Source: Pelagophyceae sp. CCMP2097 (Eukaryota; Sar; Pelagophyceae). From it: a stretch of DNA of 39,892 nt. Where the stretch lies: NCBI GenBank assembly GCA_026770575.1, contig MU657182.1, forward strand, positions 508,709-548,600, given 5' to 3'. Below the pieces are notes generated by a model. The model did no database searches. It worked only from the letters and a program-made list of their open reading frames with translations, and was not told the DNA's origin. Within the stretch, counting starts at the first letter, position 1. Each line of letters begins with the position of its first letter. Both the position numbers and the translations under genes were made by a program. Below are positions 1 through 10,061 of this stretch, piece after piece.

Positions 1-764
1 AAGAACCGACGAAAAAATCGACAAAAGACGTTCAATATCTCAATAAGGCATTTATAAGACCCAATTAAAATCTATTAAATCCCTTATTGGGATATTATCC
101 GGCTCCAGGGGCCCGGTTCTTACAATTGTAATCTGACCGGCGTTTTTTTTAGAACCGATGGTCGGTCCGGACTCTGCCCACGTGCTTGAACGTACGTAAC
201 AATTTTATAAATCAAGATTCATAAAGCCGTTCCGAAAAAGATAGAGATCTTTTTTGTGTGTTCAGACGTAGAGGTACGTGGACTCTGCCTACATTGTAGG
301 AATTCCTATGCTAAATTTCTCACTGAGGTCCTCCGCGGACGCCATGATTTGGGGGTGGGTGGAGGGGACCCAGGCGCGTCCCCTGGCAGCGTCAAAACCG
401 CAAACAACGGCGTCGCCGGGCCTCAGATTTTATTTCCGCTACTACAATTGTAGGAATTCCTACAATTGTAGTACTAGGAATTCCTAGTAGTAGCCGGTTC
501 TTAAATTGACCTTTACTCTACCCTTTCGGAACGTTGCTCAAGATTCCGGGAGCTCACGTGCCCGGGCTGCCTCCGGCCCTGCGCCCTCGACGGACCCTAT
601 ACGGTCCATCAAGCCTATACGGTCGCTCTACGGACTCTCAGGGGCCCTGCGATTTCCCAAGAGCGGTGACGACGGTCGTAGGGATCGACGGTCTTATTAT
701 GCAAAGGCCCGCGCGCGTTCGAGTTCCGTCTCGGAGACCTGGCCCATCTCCCAGCCGCGGGCCT
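1..764. other. AT-rich intergenic segment, no gene seen
   Basis: The first 250 bases are clearly AT-rich, in contrast with the rest of the window. Apart from the palindromes at 440-489 and short repeats such as the half-palindrome near 293-307, I see no exon-like stretch on either strand. Any gene here would have to lie mainly outside the window. Confidence 0.5.
440..489. repeat. Two adjoining perfect palindromes built on GGAATTCC
   Basis: Positions 440 to 473 form a perfect 34-bp palindrome centred on GGAATTCC, with ACAATTGT units on each side. Positions 472 to 489 form a second, 18-bp palindrome centred on TAGGAATTCCTA. Related pieces occur at 293-307, 3178-3196, 14551-14640 and 27300-27312. 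The surrounding 500 bp is AT-rich compared with the rest of the window and holds no supported gene. I see no transposase or terminal repeat that would make this a known element. Confidence 0.85.
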
Positions 765-2196
765 TCAGGTGGAGCGACGGGAGGACCTACGCGAGCCACC
801 GGTCCGGTGTCGACGGAAGCAGGCTTGGAGTGCATCATAGAAGGAGGCTTCTTTGAAAAGTGGACGCACGAGCGTGACGTCGCTCTCCCACTTGGCCTGT
901 TCGGCGAGGGCGCGCTCGTTAGCGAGGACCATGTGGGCGCGCGCGCGCGAATCGTCGCCGCAAACGGACTCGAAGTACAGCGCCGCGTAAAAGTGCCCGT
1001 GCAGCCGCCGCCGCATACCTGGCTTGCCTGATTGTGCAAAGGCAATGGGCCAATATTTCGGCGTGGAGCGGGCCCGCGGCTTCGCGTGCACCGGGCCTCA
1101 GTGGAGTGCATAACAAAAGGGTCTGCCGAAACGACGCTGGCGCGCGCGGTCCTCTTCGTTTGCGTTAATGACCAGCCTGCCGACGTCCGTCATGGCCGCG
1201 GAACCGGAAAATACCGCGTTCACGACGCTCAGCACGGGCCGCGTCTCCTCGAGCCTGCAAAAGGCGCGTCGCGGCACGCGTCGCGGCGACGCAAGATGCC
1301 CTTGAAATGCGTCTGCGGCGATCAAAGCGACGCCGCCGCTCGCTCCGGGTTCAAGACCAAGGCGGTTTCGTCTCCGGCCTTGCGCCTGGCGCAGGCGGCG
1401 AGGACGCGCTCCTCGGAAGCAAGCTGCTCGAATTTTTCTTCGAAAATGTCCGCATTTCCGTCAAAGTCCGCTGCCGCCTGGTGCGAGGTGCGCTGGGCCG
1501 TCGGCAAAATGGAGGGCGTACAACGCACCTCGCCGTAGCGGCCGAGGTAGAAAAGTGCGATGCCCCGCTGCCATAGGTACGCCGCGGGCCCAGCGAGGGC
1601 GCGCGCCGCGTCGAACGACACGAGCGCGTCCTACGATTGAGGCGCTTCGGCTCGCGCACATCCCACTGGAGGGCGCGCACCTCGAACTGGCCCATGCGGA
1701 GGTACATCATGGCAGTGTTCGTCTTGCCTACGACATCGCGGTTTTCTTGCCTACCGCGCGCGTCGTCCGGTCGTGTCCGCCGCATCGACGCACGCATGAT
1801 CTCCTTCTCCTTGGCGCTCATTTGGGCGAGCGCCTCTGCCTCGAGCTGGCGAAGTTCGCGCACGGCAGTGTCTTTCATCATTCGGTCCGCCTCAAAGCGC
1901 GCCGTAGACTCGCTGAAGCTCACGTCGACCTACAAAGCGAGGAACGGTCCAACCGATGCCGCAGCTGGATTGGCGGTGCTCTCTATAGTCGCTGGGACCC
2001 TCATGATGCACCCGCCTCGAAAAGGCCTTGCAAAAGCGATTCGACGGACCTCCTCCTCGGTGCCTCCGGCTGCGCCGGCGAGGAGCGCGGATCGGCGGAC
2101 CGTGCGCGTCGTTAAACGGCGCGTGCGCGCGAGGCTGAGGCACGCCACACCGCGGAAAGCCGCTGAGCACAGCGCGGCCAGCAACAGCGCGAACAT
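765..2196 (-). CDS. TPR-like repeat protein with secretory or plastid-type N-terminus
   Basis: The start is the ATG at 2196, giving a hydrophobic leader (MFALLLAALCSAAF) followed by an Arg-rich stretch, as expected for a secretory or bipartite plastid signal. Phase-consistent exons are 2050-2196, 1681-1929, 1529-1630, 1386-1477 and one beginning at 1254. A further exon covers about 860-1010. The 3' end is not resolved, so 765 is a lower bound. The joined middle part reads as two TPR-like helix pairs (TAMMYLRMGQFE joined to DALVSFDAARALAG, then YLWQRGIALFYLGRYGE). The last exon contains HGHFYAALYFESVCGDD, a helical segment typical of this algal family. The join from the fourth to the fifth exon only works with a GC donor at 1385. 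Function is unknown; TPRs normally bind protein partners. The sequence looks divergent, so a decaying copy is possible. Confidence 0.5.
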
Positions 2197-2550
2197 GGTG
2201 CCAAAGTCGCCACTGGCGCGAGAAAAAGGCGGGGCCGGCGGTGCCGGGCTCGCGTAGACGAGGCTCCGCCGCGGGCAAAGCTCCCCGAGGTCGACCTTGC
2301 GCAAAAATGACCACAATATCGCCGACTTGAGTCCGCACGGACAGACACGCGAGGGGTGCCCGCGTGCCCTGCTTTCGACGGCACGTGCGCGCGGCCGCTC
2401 CGACGCCTCTCCAGAGACCTCCCTCGCACTGGCCGTGAAGCATCGGCCGGACAAAAGTGCCCGAAAAGGGTCCGTCTTCCCCCCCGTCGACTCGGAGCCT
2501 CGGTGCATAATAGAAGAAGGAGGTGCGTTAGTCGAGCTTCTTCCGATGCG

Positions 2551-2898
2551 CTACGCCTTGAACTTGTCGACCTCCTCTCGGAAGTTGCGGTCGATGGCGT
2601 CCAGCTCGCCCGAGAGCTCGTCGACCGCCAACTTCATGGCCCCCAGCGGCGTGTCGGCGTCGGAGTGCGTCTGCACCTTGACGAGCATGTGGTACTCGAG
2701 CGGGTGCGGCAGCTGGTACCCCGCGAATCGGACTCGATCATCTCTCAGCAGCTGCATCCGCAGCAGGTTGCCCACGGTGTGGTCCTCCTTGTTGATCCGG
2801 AACGTACCCGCGTTGGGCAGCTTCTGGTCCTTGGTGTAGACCATCTTCTTCTCGCCGTCGTCCAGCAGGTAGCGCTTGTGCCGCTCCGGGGCGTTCAT
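2551..2898 (-). CDS. RPB11: DNA-directed RNA polymerase II subunit RPB11
   Basis: This intronless 115-aa protein is a full-length match in character to RPB11 (POLR2J), the alpha-like small subunit that dimerises with RPB3 in the RNA polymerase II core. The family hallmarks are visible: GTFRINKEDHTVGNLLR (residues about 31-47), the stretch around AGYQLPHPLEYHMLVKVQT (about 59-77), and a C-terminal helix (DELSGELDAIDRNFREEV) that packs in the dimer. The start is the ATG at 2896-2898; the N-terminus is short as usual for the family. No presequence is present, consistent with nuclear assembly. It is one of the few genes here without an intron. Confidence 0.95.
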   Translation of the reverse strand: MNAPERHKRYLLDDGEKKMVYTKDQKLPNAGTFRINKEDHTVGNLLRMQLLRDDRVRFAGYQLPHPLEYHMLVKVQTHSDADTPLGAMKLAVDELSGELDAIDRNFREEVDKFKA

Positions 2899-3256
2899 CT
2901 TGAAACGCGAGACGACGGAAAAGCGGCCCGAGCCCTAAAAGCTGCGCGGGGCGGGCTCTGTGCGGGTGGATGCGCCTAGGTCCCGGGTGCGCGCAGAGGT
3001 CTCCTACACGCCTGACGAAGGTCGTGCAGACGCGCCGCGCACAGCTCTGACCCGGCCGCTCGACTAAACGCTTTGGCGAAGTTTTTAACAACGTTTTAAA
3101 AATGGGGGATCCTCGTGAGCTCATGTGAACAGCACTGTGCAGTGCCTCAGGCACTCTAGCTTCTTCTTCTACTAGAGTAGGATTCCTAGGAATCCTATGC
3201 ACTCCACTGAGGCTGCTTAAAAAACAACAGCGGCCGTCGCTGCTGGATCCCTCACA

Positions 3257-3299
3257 AGCTTGCTTAATAAATCCACGCTGTGGGGCCCGGGGCTGGCCC
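3257..3299 (+). repeat. Copy of the GCTTGCTT/ATCCAC hairpin repeat (intergenic)
   Basis: This stretch has GCTTGCTTAATAAATCCAC, then a short inverted pair (CCAC/GTGG), then GGGGCTGGCCC. The same order of blocks occurs in the GH18 intron (9068-9107, opposite strand), the DeSI first intron (24524-24560) and at 36796-36838. It lies between RPB11 and the coiled-coil gene. Confidence 0.6.
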
Positions 3300-3454
3300 A
3301 AAACTCTTCTAGCGCGAGCGTGAGCGCGAGAAGAGCGGGGAGCGGTGCGGTGGGGGGAGGTGCGCACGCCGCAAGGGGGGCTCGTCCAGTTCGTGGAATG
3401 GTCGCGTCGAGACGAGACTAGAAAGAGGCTCGCTCGTCGAGGAGCGAGGCGCGT

Positions 3455-5694
3455 CTAGCAGGAGGCCTGCTCGTCGAGGAGGTCCTGCTGCATCTGCAGG
3501 TCCTGCTGCATCAGCGTCGCGGCACGCGCGTCGTCCGTGTAGATGCCTGGTCAAGCCGGTTTTCGCGTCGGCACGGCGCGACTCCAAGCCACTCACGGAT
3601 TTGGCACTCAGCGCCGTGCAGCTGCGCCTTGAGCGAGACGGACTCGGCGTCCCAGGCGGCGCAGCGCTCGGCGATGCGACTGCGGATCTCGGCCTTCAAA
3701 GATTCGTGGCGCACAATCTCCGCGTCGCGCAGGTCGATTTGCCGGCGGCCGAGCTGCACCACGGGCGTCTCCGCCGCCGGCAGCCGCAGCGCGCCGTCCG
3801 CACCGCCCGAGAGGTCGAAAGCAGCCAGCCTACGGAGGGGCGTCGCGCCTCGCGTCCGTCGCAGGAAGAGCGACTCACGCGTCGCGGAACGAGGCGAGGG
3901 CGGCGCCGTTGCGCAATGCGACGGACTCGTCCGCGTCCAGCGCGTGGCGCAGAGCGCCCTCGGCGCGCGCCGTGTCGGCGCCGGCGGCGGTCTTTGCCCG
4001 TTGCGCGTCGTCGTGCGCGGCTTCCGCGTCGGCGCTGGCGCGGCGCGCGGCCGCGTCCAAGCGGAGGACGTCGTCGCCGGCTTCCGCAGCGGCGCCGTGC
4101 GCGGCCGTGGCGCAAGCGACGTCGCGGCGCGCGAGCATGGCCGCGTCATCCAAATCTTTAAGCCGGCGCAGCGAGCCGGCCAGCACGCGCTGCAGCGCCG
4201 CCTCGCCCAACCGAGCGGCTTCGAGCTGCGCCACGAGGTCCGCCTCGGCCAAAGCGTCGTCGTTGCGCGTCGTCTCCAGCAAACGCTCGGCCTTCCACGC
4301 CGACGAGACGTAGGCGTGCACGAGCTCCGCGTGCGCCCGCGCCGCCGAGCCGGGGCCCGGCGGCGGCGGCTCGTCGCCGCTGTCGACAAAGTCAAGGACG
4401 GAGAATGCCTCCGTGCCGTCGTCCACCACCTCCTTGGCCTCGGCGAGGACGACGGGCGGCTGCATGATGAACGTCTGCGACCCTTCCAAGAGCTTGGTCA
4501 GATTCTGGATAGCCTCGGCCTCCTCAGTGCGTCGCGAGTGCTCCGCCTGAATCGCAGACGACCGCGACCGCGCCGAGCGGCGGTGCGTCACCAAAGCCTC
4601 CTCCGCTTTCGTCCGCGCTAAAGCCGCATCAGCGACGTCGCCCGCCGCGCGCGGCACGGCCTCTGCCACAAGTAAAGCCAGCGCGTCTCTGGCGCGGTCG
4701 CACTCGTAGCGCGCGGCCTCGCGGCCGGCGGCACGCTGCGAGAGCCTGGCGCGCACGCGGCCACCGACGTCGTCGAGCCACGCAGCGCGCTCGGCGGCGC
4801 CCCGCTTTGCGGCGGCACATTCCAACAAATTCGTCTGCGCCGCGTCCCGGGCGCGCTTGCCCGCCGCCGCCGCCGAGTCGAGCGTGGCCTTGGCGGAACG
4901 CGCGCGGACCGTGGACCGCGCGAGGTCGTCTTCGGCGCGCGTCACTTCCTCGCCGAGGCGCGCGGCCTGCGCCTCCCCGGCAGACGCTCGTTCGTTGCGC
5001 GCGGCCACGTCGGCGGCCTCGCGCCCCAGGAAGGATTCGAGGCCGGCGCGCTGGGCGCGGAGCGAGGCGACGCAGAGGGACTCGCGCGCGTCTGCGATCT
5101 GGTCGTCGCATAAAAGCTTGGCCATGTCCGCCTCCCGCGCTTTAAGCTTGCCCCTCAACCCCTCGCGCTCCGCCTTGGCAGCCGAGACGCGCGCCTCCGC
5201 GACGAGGCGCTTCGTCCGCGCGGAAGACTGCGCCTCTGCGTCGTCGAAAAACGCTGAGAAGGAAGGCGACTGCAGCACGCCGCAGTCCAGATAAGCGCCG
5301 CGGAGCCACGTCTCCCAGGCCGCTCGCTCCGTCTCGTCGTCGGCCTTTTGCTTCTCCTGCGCCGACTTCAACTCTGCGGCGTGGTCGTCGATGAGGAGGA
5401 TGTAATTGAGGAGAGGGAAAGACGCCGACTTCTTCTTCTGCAGCGTCGGCCGTTCCCGCGCGTCCGGCGCCGGCAAGGCGCACAGCTCGAACAAAGACGC
5501 GCGCAGCGCCGCCATCTCGCCGAGGGAGACCGCCGTGCGCACGACGCCTAGCGTCTACGTCGGACCGCTTTCGTACCACATTCCGACGCACCGCCCTTTT
5601 CGACAATGTCGTACGTCACCTTGTCCTCGTTGGTCAGGTTCAGCCGGAGCGAGACGGGCTCGCCCGGCGCGCCGAAGAGCGCCTCGCCGCCCAT
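3455..5694 (-). CDS. Long coiled-coil protein with possible PX-like N-terminal domain
   Basis: Four phase-consistent exons are seen: 5592-5694, 3879-5547, 3597-3829 and 3455-3546. They give about 698 aa from the ATG at 5694, with introns of 44, 49 and 50 nt (donors GTGCGT, GTGAGT, GTGAGT). In-frame sequence upstream of 5694 (DPVIERFSTRGG) suggests that an extra 5' exon may exist. The first 120 residues (YDIVEKGG, AALRASLFELC, RPTLQKKK, WLRGAYLDCG) loosely follow the order of a PX phosphoinositide-binding domain, but this is only an inference. From about residue 150 onward the protein is Ala/Arg/Glu-rich and strongly heptad-like, so a long coiled coil is expected. The C-terminus ends in a Gln/Met-rich helix. 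No specific family was recognised. It starts about 190 bp from EIF1AD in a divergent arrangement. Confidence 0.7.
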
Positions 5695-5883
5695 GCCGCC
5701 TCGCGTTGAGAAACGCTCGATGACTGGGTCTTGCGCGCAGAAAAGACTGAAACTGCGTGCCCGCGCGGAGCGCAGCTACCAATCAAATTACGTTCAGAAA
5801 GAAAGGTCAAGCCTCGCCAGATCAGGCGATGGCGACCTAAAAAAACCTTCAAGGACGACCCCCGCGACCTCAGCGCTTGAAGC

Positions 5884-6414
5884 ATGTCGGGCGCGAAGCG
5901 CGGCTCGGGCTACCGGAAGTCGGTGACGGAGGACGTGATGCAATCGTTCCCTCTGCCTGAAAACGGCGACGTCGTCGTACGCGTCAACGGCATCCGCGGC
6001 GGTAACCTCGTCGAGGTTTCCGAGTCCAACAAGGCAAACGCCGTCTTAGCGCTCCTCCCGACCCGCTTCAAAAACCTGATCTGGATCAAAAGAGGAGACT
6101 TCCTCATCGCCGCCTCCGCGGGCGACACGTCCGGAAACGAGTCCGGCGACGGCGCTAAGGTCCGCTTCATCGTCAAGCACGTCCTCTACCGCGAACAGAT
6201 CCGACACATCAAGGCCCACGACTTGTGGCCCCACGATTTGGAAGACGACGCGGAAATGCCCGACGACGGCAACCTCTGCGCCGCTGTCTCGGCGGCCGCC
6301 GCCGACCTCGACGACGACGCCGCGCCGGGCGACGAGAGCGACGACGACCTCTTTGTGAACACGAACCGGCGCGTGGTCAAGGCGGACGACAGCGGCGACG
6401 AGAGCGACGACTAA
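5884..6414 (+). CDS. EIF1AD: EIF1AD-like eIF1A/S1-fold RNA-binding protein
   Basis: This is an intronless 176-aa protein. Residues about 5-110 match the eIF1A-type OB fold: GSGYRKSVTEDV, then the RNA-binding strands VVVRVNGIRGGNLVEVS, the LPTRFKNLIWIKRGDFLI core, and the characteristic VKHVLYREQIRHIKAHDLWP. This order and the phrase around the last motif fit EIF1AD (the nuclear eIF1A-domain protein) better than translation factor eIF1A. The C-terminal 60 residues are highly acidic with repeated DES/DDD runs, as is usual in this family. The ATG at 5884 is the first in frame after a stop. It is divergent from the coiled-coil gene. Confidence 0.9.
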   Translation: MSGAKRGSGYRKSVTEDVMQSFPLPENGDVVVRVNGIRGGNLVEVSESNKANAVLALLPTRFKNLIWIKRGDFLIAASAGDTSGNESGDGAKVRFIVKHVLYREQIRHIKAHDLWPHDLEDDAEMPDDGNLCAAVSAAAADLDDDAAPGDESDDDLFVNTNRRVVKADDSGDESDD

Positions 6415-7614
6415 GGACCCGTGTTTCAAGAGATGAACGGAAGCGAGGCGGCGCCGGTGCGTTCGCAGCGTCCTTTTTCGCTCGATGATGATGCGGGCGA
6501 TGACGAACTCACCTTTTTCCTGATATCCAAACTCCCGTGAGGGCAAAAAAAATGTTTTAATTAAATTCCGAGCCTCGATGCTGCGGTAGCTCGCCTCCCC
6601 CCGCCGGCTCCTTCGTGAATACCGACCGCGATTTATATAGGTCTTGGCTACCGCCGGCGCCGTCGTCGTAAAGGGCGCACAATGCTCTTCGCCGACGAGA
6701 CGGTGCTCCTCGGCGACGGCGAGCCCATCCTCAACATTGGCCGCGGCGCTCGACACGGCGGCTTGGACGTGCCTGCAGCACGCGTTCTGGCGTCGTTGTC
6801 AGACCGACCCTCCGCGGCCGGCCTCGCAAGGACAGCGGCGGTCCGGGCGCAGCGCCCACGGACGACGCCGAGCGGCTGCCGACGGAGGCACGTCGCTTGT
6901 GACGCGGCCGAGCACGTCGGGCCGTCGGATCCCCGCATCGCTGAGTATCGCTCGAGCGCAAAGTACCGCGAGCGACCTCGACGGCACGCCGCCCAAAGAA
7001 CCGTCGAGGCGACCGGCCCCGATCCGAGTCCGGCAGCGCCGTCTCGCATAATAAGAAGCGGTCGATCAAACCTCACCTCTCTCGGGCTTGGCATCCGAGC
7101 CGCTGCGCCACGGCAATTGAGCTTCAGAGAGCCATTGGCTCAGGGCGCCAGATCAAGGCACCGCCGTCGGGTTCGGCAGGGTCAGTCAACAGTCAACCGG
7201 GTCAGGTCGACCTGGGCTGCTCGGGACGTCCAAGGTCGGACTCGCGGTGCGTCCTGGCGGCCGGTGGGGCGGAGGTGTCGCCGCGGCGTCGCGGCACGAG
7301 CCAGATGGCGGCTCGCTCGCGGGCGCCGCAAGCTGGCGGACAAGGGACCTTGCGGCATTTGCTCTTTCGGGTAGTGCAAAGCCGCGCGAAACTGGGCCTT
7401 TGCATCGCTTGCAACATTACCGAGGCCGCACTTCAGTCTACGGGCCGTGCGTACCCACTTGCAGCAGTCCTTGCAGCACTCTTGCAGCAGTGACATCTTG
7501 CGAGCGTCAGGTGCTCTTGCGAACCTTTTTTAGTTTCGGCTGACACAGCACTCTGACAAACCAACCTGACAAACAAGAACAAGTATTCGCACCAACTCGC
7601 CCGCTCCCTCCACG
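6415..7614. other. 1.2-kb stretch without a supported gene
   Basis: Between EIF1AD and the antenna gene several overlapping ORFs exist on both strands, but all have the Arg/Pro/Ser-rich composition of GC-rich shadow frames. None shows a domain or intron/exon pattern I can defend. An ATG at 6682 opens a short frame with less biased residues (ETVLLGDGEPILN), which could be an exon of an unrecognised gene. The last 100 bp before 7615 should hold the antenna gene promoter and 5' UTR; no clear TATA box was found there. Confidence 0.4.
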
Positions 7615-8460
7615 ATGCAGCTCATCAACGGTCTCGTCCTCGTCGCGTCGGCTTCGGCCTTCGTCGCGCCCGCGGCGCCGGCCGCCTCGACGGTCGTGCG
7701 CGCGGACCTCAACGGCTGGAACCCGAACCCCTCTGAATTCTGTTTCGGACTCCCGGGCGCCCTCGCCCCCGTCGGCAACTTTGACCCCCTGGGCCTCGCC
7801 GAGGGCCAGACGCTCGAGGGCATCAAGAAGTACCGCGAGGCCGAGGTACGCAAAGCTTTTTCTTTTTTCGTACGCACGCGCGAGAGACGGGCCAGTCGGA
7901 ACGAGTCGTTGTTTCTCGAACGTCTTTGCCTCGCCTTTGCCCCGGACTTTCCTTTGCCGACGCGCCTTTCCCTTTAGCTGCAGCACGGCCGCGTCGCGAT
8001 GCTCGCCGCCCTCGGCCTCGTCGTCACGGAGGAGCCGATTGAGTTCCACCCGTTCTTCGAGGCGTACAACCACGACATCGGCCCCGCGATCCGCCACCTC
8101 GACGAGGTGCGCGCCATCGCGCCGACGTTCCTCGAGGGCCTCGTCTTCGCCTTTGCCTTTGCCGAGCTCAACCGCGCGACGATTGGCTGGACGGCGCCGT
8201 CCGGCAAGACCGACGGCTCGTCGGAATTGAAGCCCGAATACTACCCCGGCGACATCGGCTTCGACCCGCTGGGCCTCAAGCCCGACTCGGCGGAAGAGTT
8301 TGCGGAGCTTCACACCAAGGAGCTCCAGAACGGCCGCCTCGCCATGCTCGCCGTCGCCGGCATGGTCGCGCAGGAGCTCGTCAACGGCAAGGAGATCTTC
8401 GTCAACCTCGGCCTCGCGACCAACCAGTTCGACCCCAACTCGCTCCCGATTGTCTTCTAA
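7615..8460 (+). CDS. Fucoxanthin chlorophyll a/c-binding (LHC family) antenna protein
   Basis: Two exons, 7615-7845 and 7978-8460, give a 237-aa light-harvesting protein; the 132-nt intron is GTACGC...TTTAG. The N-terminus (MQLINGLVLVASASAFVAPA) is a bipartite plastid signal with the ASAFVAP motif, where cleavage before Phe is typical of algae with secondary plastids. The mature protein has FGLPGALAP, FDPLGL, then first-helix ligands in EAELQHGRVAMLA, a central helix with EGLVFAFAFAELNR, and a third helix with ELQNGRLAMLAV. These are the paired Glu/Arg and Asn/His chlorophyll sites of the LHC superfamily. It acts in thylakoid light harvesting. The intron falls exactly inside the conserved first helix (E-A-E then L-Q-H). 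Expression is probably light dependent, but no regulatory site was identified. Confidence 0.95.
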
Positions 8461-8531
8461 GCGCTCGAGGAGCCGCAGCTTGGGCCGCAGTCTTGCCGCC
8501 GATTTATACGTGAAACGATTAACGCCGTAAT

Positions 8532-8620
8532 CGAACGATGTCATTAAAATGATGTCATTAGAGGTCTGGCGCGGATCGAACTATGTCATTAAAATGATGT
8601 TTTAGAGGTCTGGCGCGGGT
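8532..8620. repeat. 45-bp tandem duplication overlapping the GH18 stop codon
   Basis: Two copies, 8532-8576 and 8577-8620, share ATGTCATTAAAATGATGT and AGAGGTCTGGCGCGG, differing at a few positions. The second copy contains the TAA stop and the last few codons of the GH18 gene on the minus strand (stop at 8602-8604). Each unit contains the small palindrome TCATTAAAATGA. It sits in the short gap between two convergent genes and could carry 3'-end signals for both. Confidence 0.8.
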
Positions 8621-9842
8621 CGCATTGCCGAGGAGACGTCGCGCGCGAAGTGTACGGGCGCGGACGCGGGCGATCCCTCCTCGTCGATGACCCAGAACAT
8701 GACGCCGCGCGGCTCGGATCCCTCGCCTTTCAGCTGGGCAAATGCATCTGCAATGTCTCGCGGCGCCACGCTGAGGAACTTGCGGCCGTCAGCCCAGCCG
8801 TTTGCAAAGCCGACGACGAGCTGGTTCGGCGGCACGACGATTGCGGCGGACGCGGGTTCGCCGGAAATTCGCACGCCCTCCGTCGAGAGCTTCCGGCAGA
8901 CGTTTGCGACGACTTCCGCGGCCGCGGCGCCGCCCACGGTGATGTCGAAGCACGCGCGAGAGTAGCCCTCGTAGAGCTGCACCGAGATGAAGTCAAACGT
9001 CTCGACGCCGCCCGCCTGCGAAAATCCGGTGCCTTTTGTCACCGACTAGACGGAGATACCCTATATTGGGCCAGCCCCACCCAGGGTGGATCTTAAGCAA
9101 GCAAGCGCGTCGACCGGCGGCCCTCTGGGTCGCGCATGCGACCCCATGGCATGTGCCGACGCACCGCTCGGATGAGCGCGACGTAGGCGTTGCGGCCGGC
9201 GTACGGAAATGTCTCTGGGAAGCCGTTTGTGCCGGGCTTCCAGCCGGCGCCGGGTTGGTGGTTCAAAGCGAGGTCGAACTCGTCGCTTGACGCGTCGAGA
9301 TACGATTGCGCCGGTGCCATGCCGACGACAAAGCCGGCGGCTTTTGCGCTGCGCGAGAATTCGCCGACAACTTCCACGACGACCGGGTCGAGGTTGGACG
9401 TCTCTGCGCCGGCGTCGTCGTGGCCCTCCAAGTCCCAGTCGATTCCGTCGAAGACGTCGCCGTTCTCAGCGTTCCAAGCCGCCCAAAGATCGAACCAGCC
9501 TTCGCCTTTTAACGATGTCGACGGGTGCGCGCCGTTCCAGCCGCCAAAGGCCACGAGGTGCGCCACGTTCTGGCCCGCAGCGGCCATGCGGGCCTTTGCT
9601 TTTAGTACTTCGGAAAGGTCAAACGTCGCGCGGATGCGAGGACCTGCCTCGTCTTGCTCCAGAAAAGCAAAGGACCAGATGATGACGTTGACGCCGTCCG
9701 CCGCCGCGACGTCTGCGCTCCCTTCGCGGAGACTTCGGCTCGTGGCGTACCCAATGAGAAGTTGACCCGGAGGCAGGAACCGGGGGGCCAGCGCGTCGGC
9801 GCCCGCGGCGAAGAGGAGCGGCAGCAGGCCCCGCGACGCCAT
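8602..9842 (-). CDS. GH18 family chitinase-like glycosidase, secreted
   Basis: Two exons, 9165-9842 and 8602-9015, with a 148-nt intron (GTGCGT...TCGCAG) give 363 aa in one continuous frame. Residues 1-20 (MASRGLLPLLFAAGADALAP) form a signal peptide, so secretion or a bipartite plastid route is expected. The GH18 barrel is recognisable from LLIGYATSR (strand 1), VIIWSFAF, HLVAFGGWNG (the SxGG-type strand) and FDGIDWDLEG. The last carries the DxxDxDxE catalytic signature (Asp132, Asp135, Asp137, Glu139), with Glu139 as proton donor. Exon 2 continues with FDFISVQLYE and ends with a GVMFWVIDEE strand, as in complete GH18 domains. The substrate is likely chitin or another N-acetylglucosamine polymer, but this cannot be proved here. 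The intron carries a copy of the dispersed hairpin repeat. Confidence 0.85.
9068..9107 (-). repeat. Intron copy of the GCTTGCTT/ATCCAC hairpin repeat
   Basis: Read on the minus strand, this part of the GH18 intron has GCTTGCTTGCTTAAGATCC, then CCACCC/GGGTGG able to form a stem, then GGGGCTGGCCC. It has the same block order as 3257-3299, 24524-24560 and 36796-36838, and the same sense relative to transcription as the DeSI intron copy. Confidence 0.65.
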
Positions 9843-10061
9843 GCTGCGGCGCCTCGACCTCCGACGGCGGCTTAACGCGACCGACGCTCCGAGTCCGAGG
9901 CTCGTGTAAAATCGATCGCCGAACAACAAGATCCGCGCGAATCCTCCGTGCCGAGACCGTGCAGCGCCCGGCTGGTATAGAGTCCTCGCGGGGGCCGAGA
10001 GGCGTGGCCCTCTCCGAGACGCACTTGGATGTCCCGCGGATCGCTGTTAGATGGCGCTTTC

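Noticed and set aside
6046..6756. 236-aa minus-strand ORF over EIF1AD
   Set aside because: It is fully antisense to the conserved EIF1AD gene and has no recognisable domain.
7370..7410. Inverted TGCAAAG/CTTTGCA pair considered as a tRNA or small RNA
   Set aside because: The stem is only 7 bp with no tRNA-like arms or T-loop motif.
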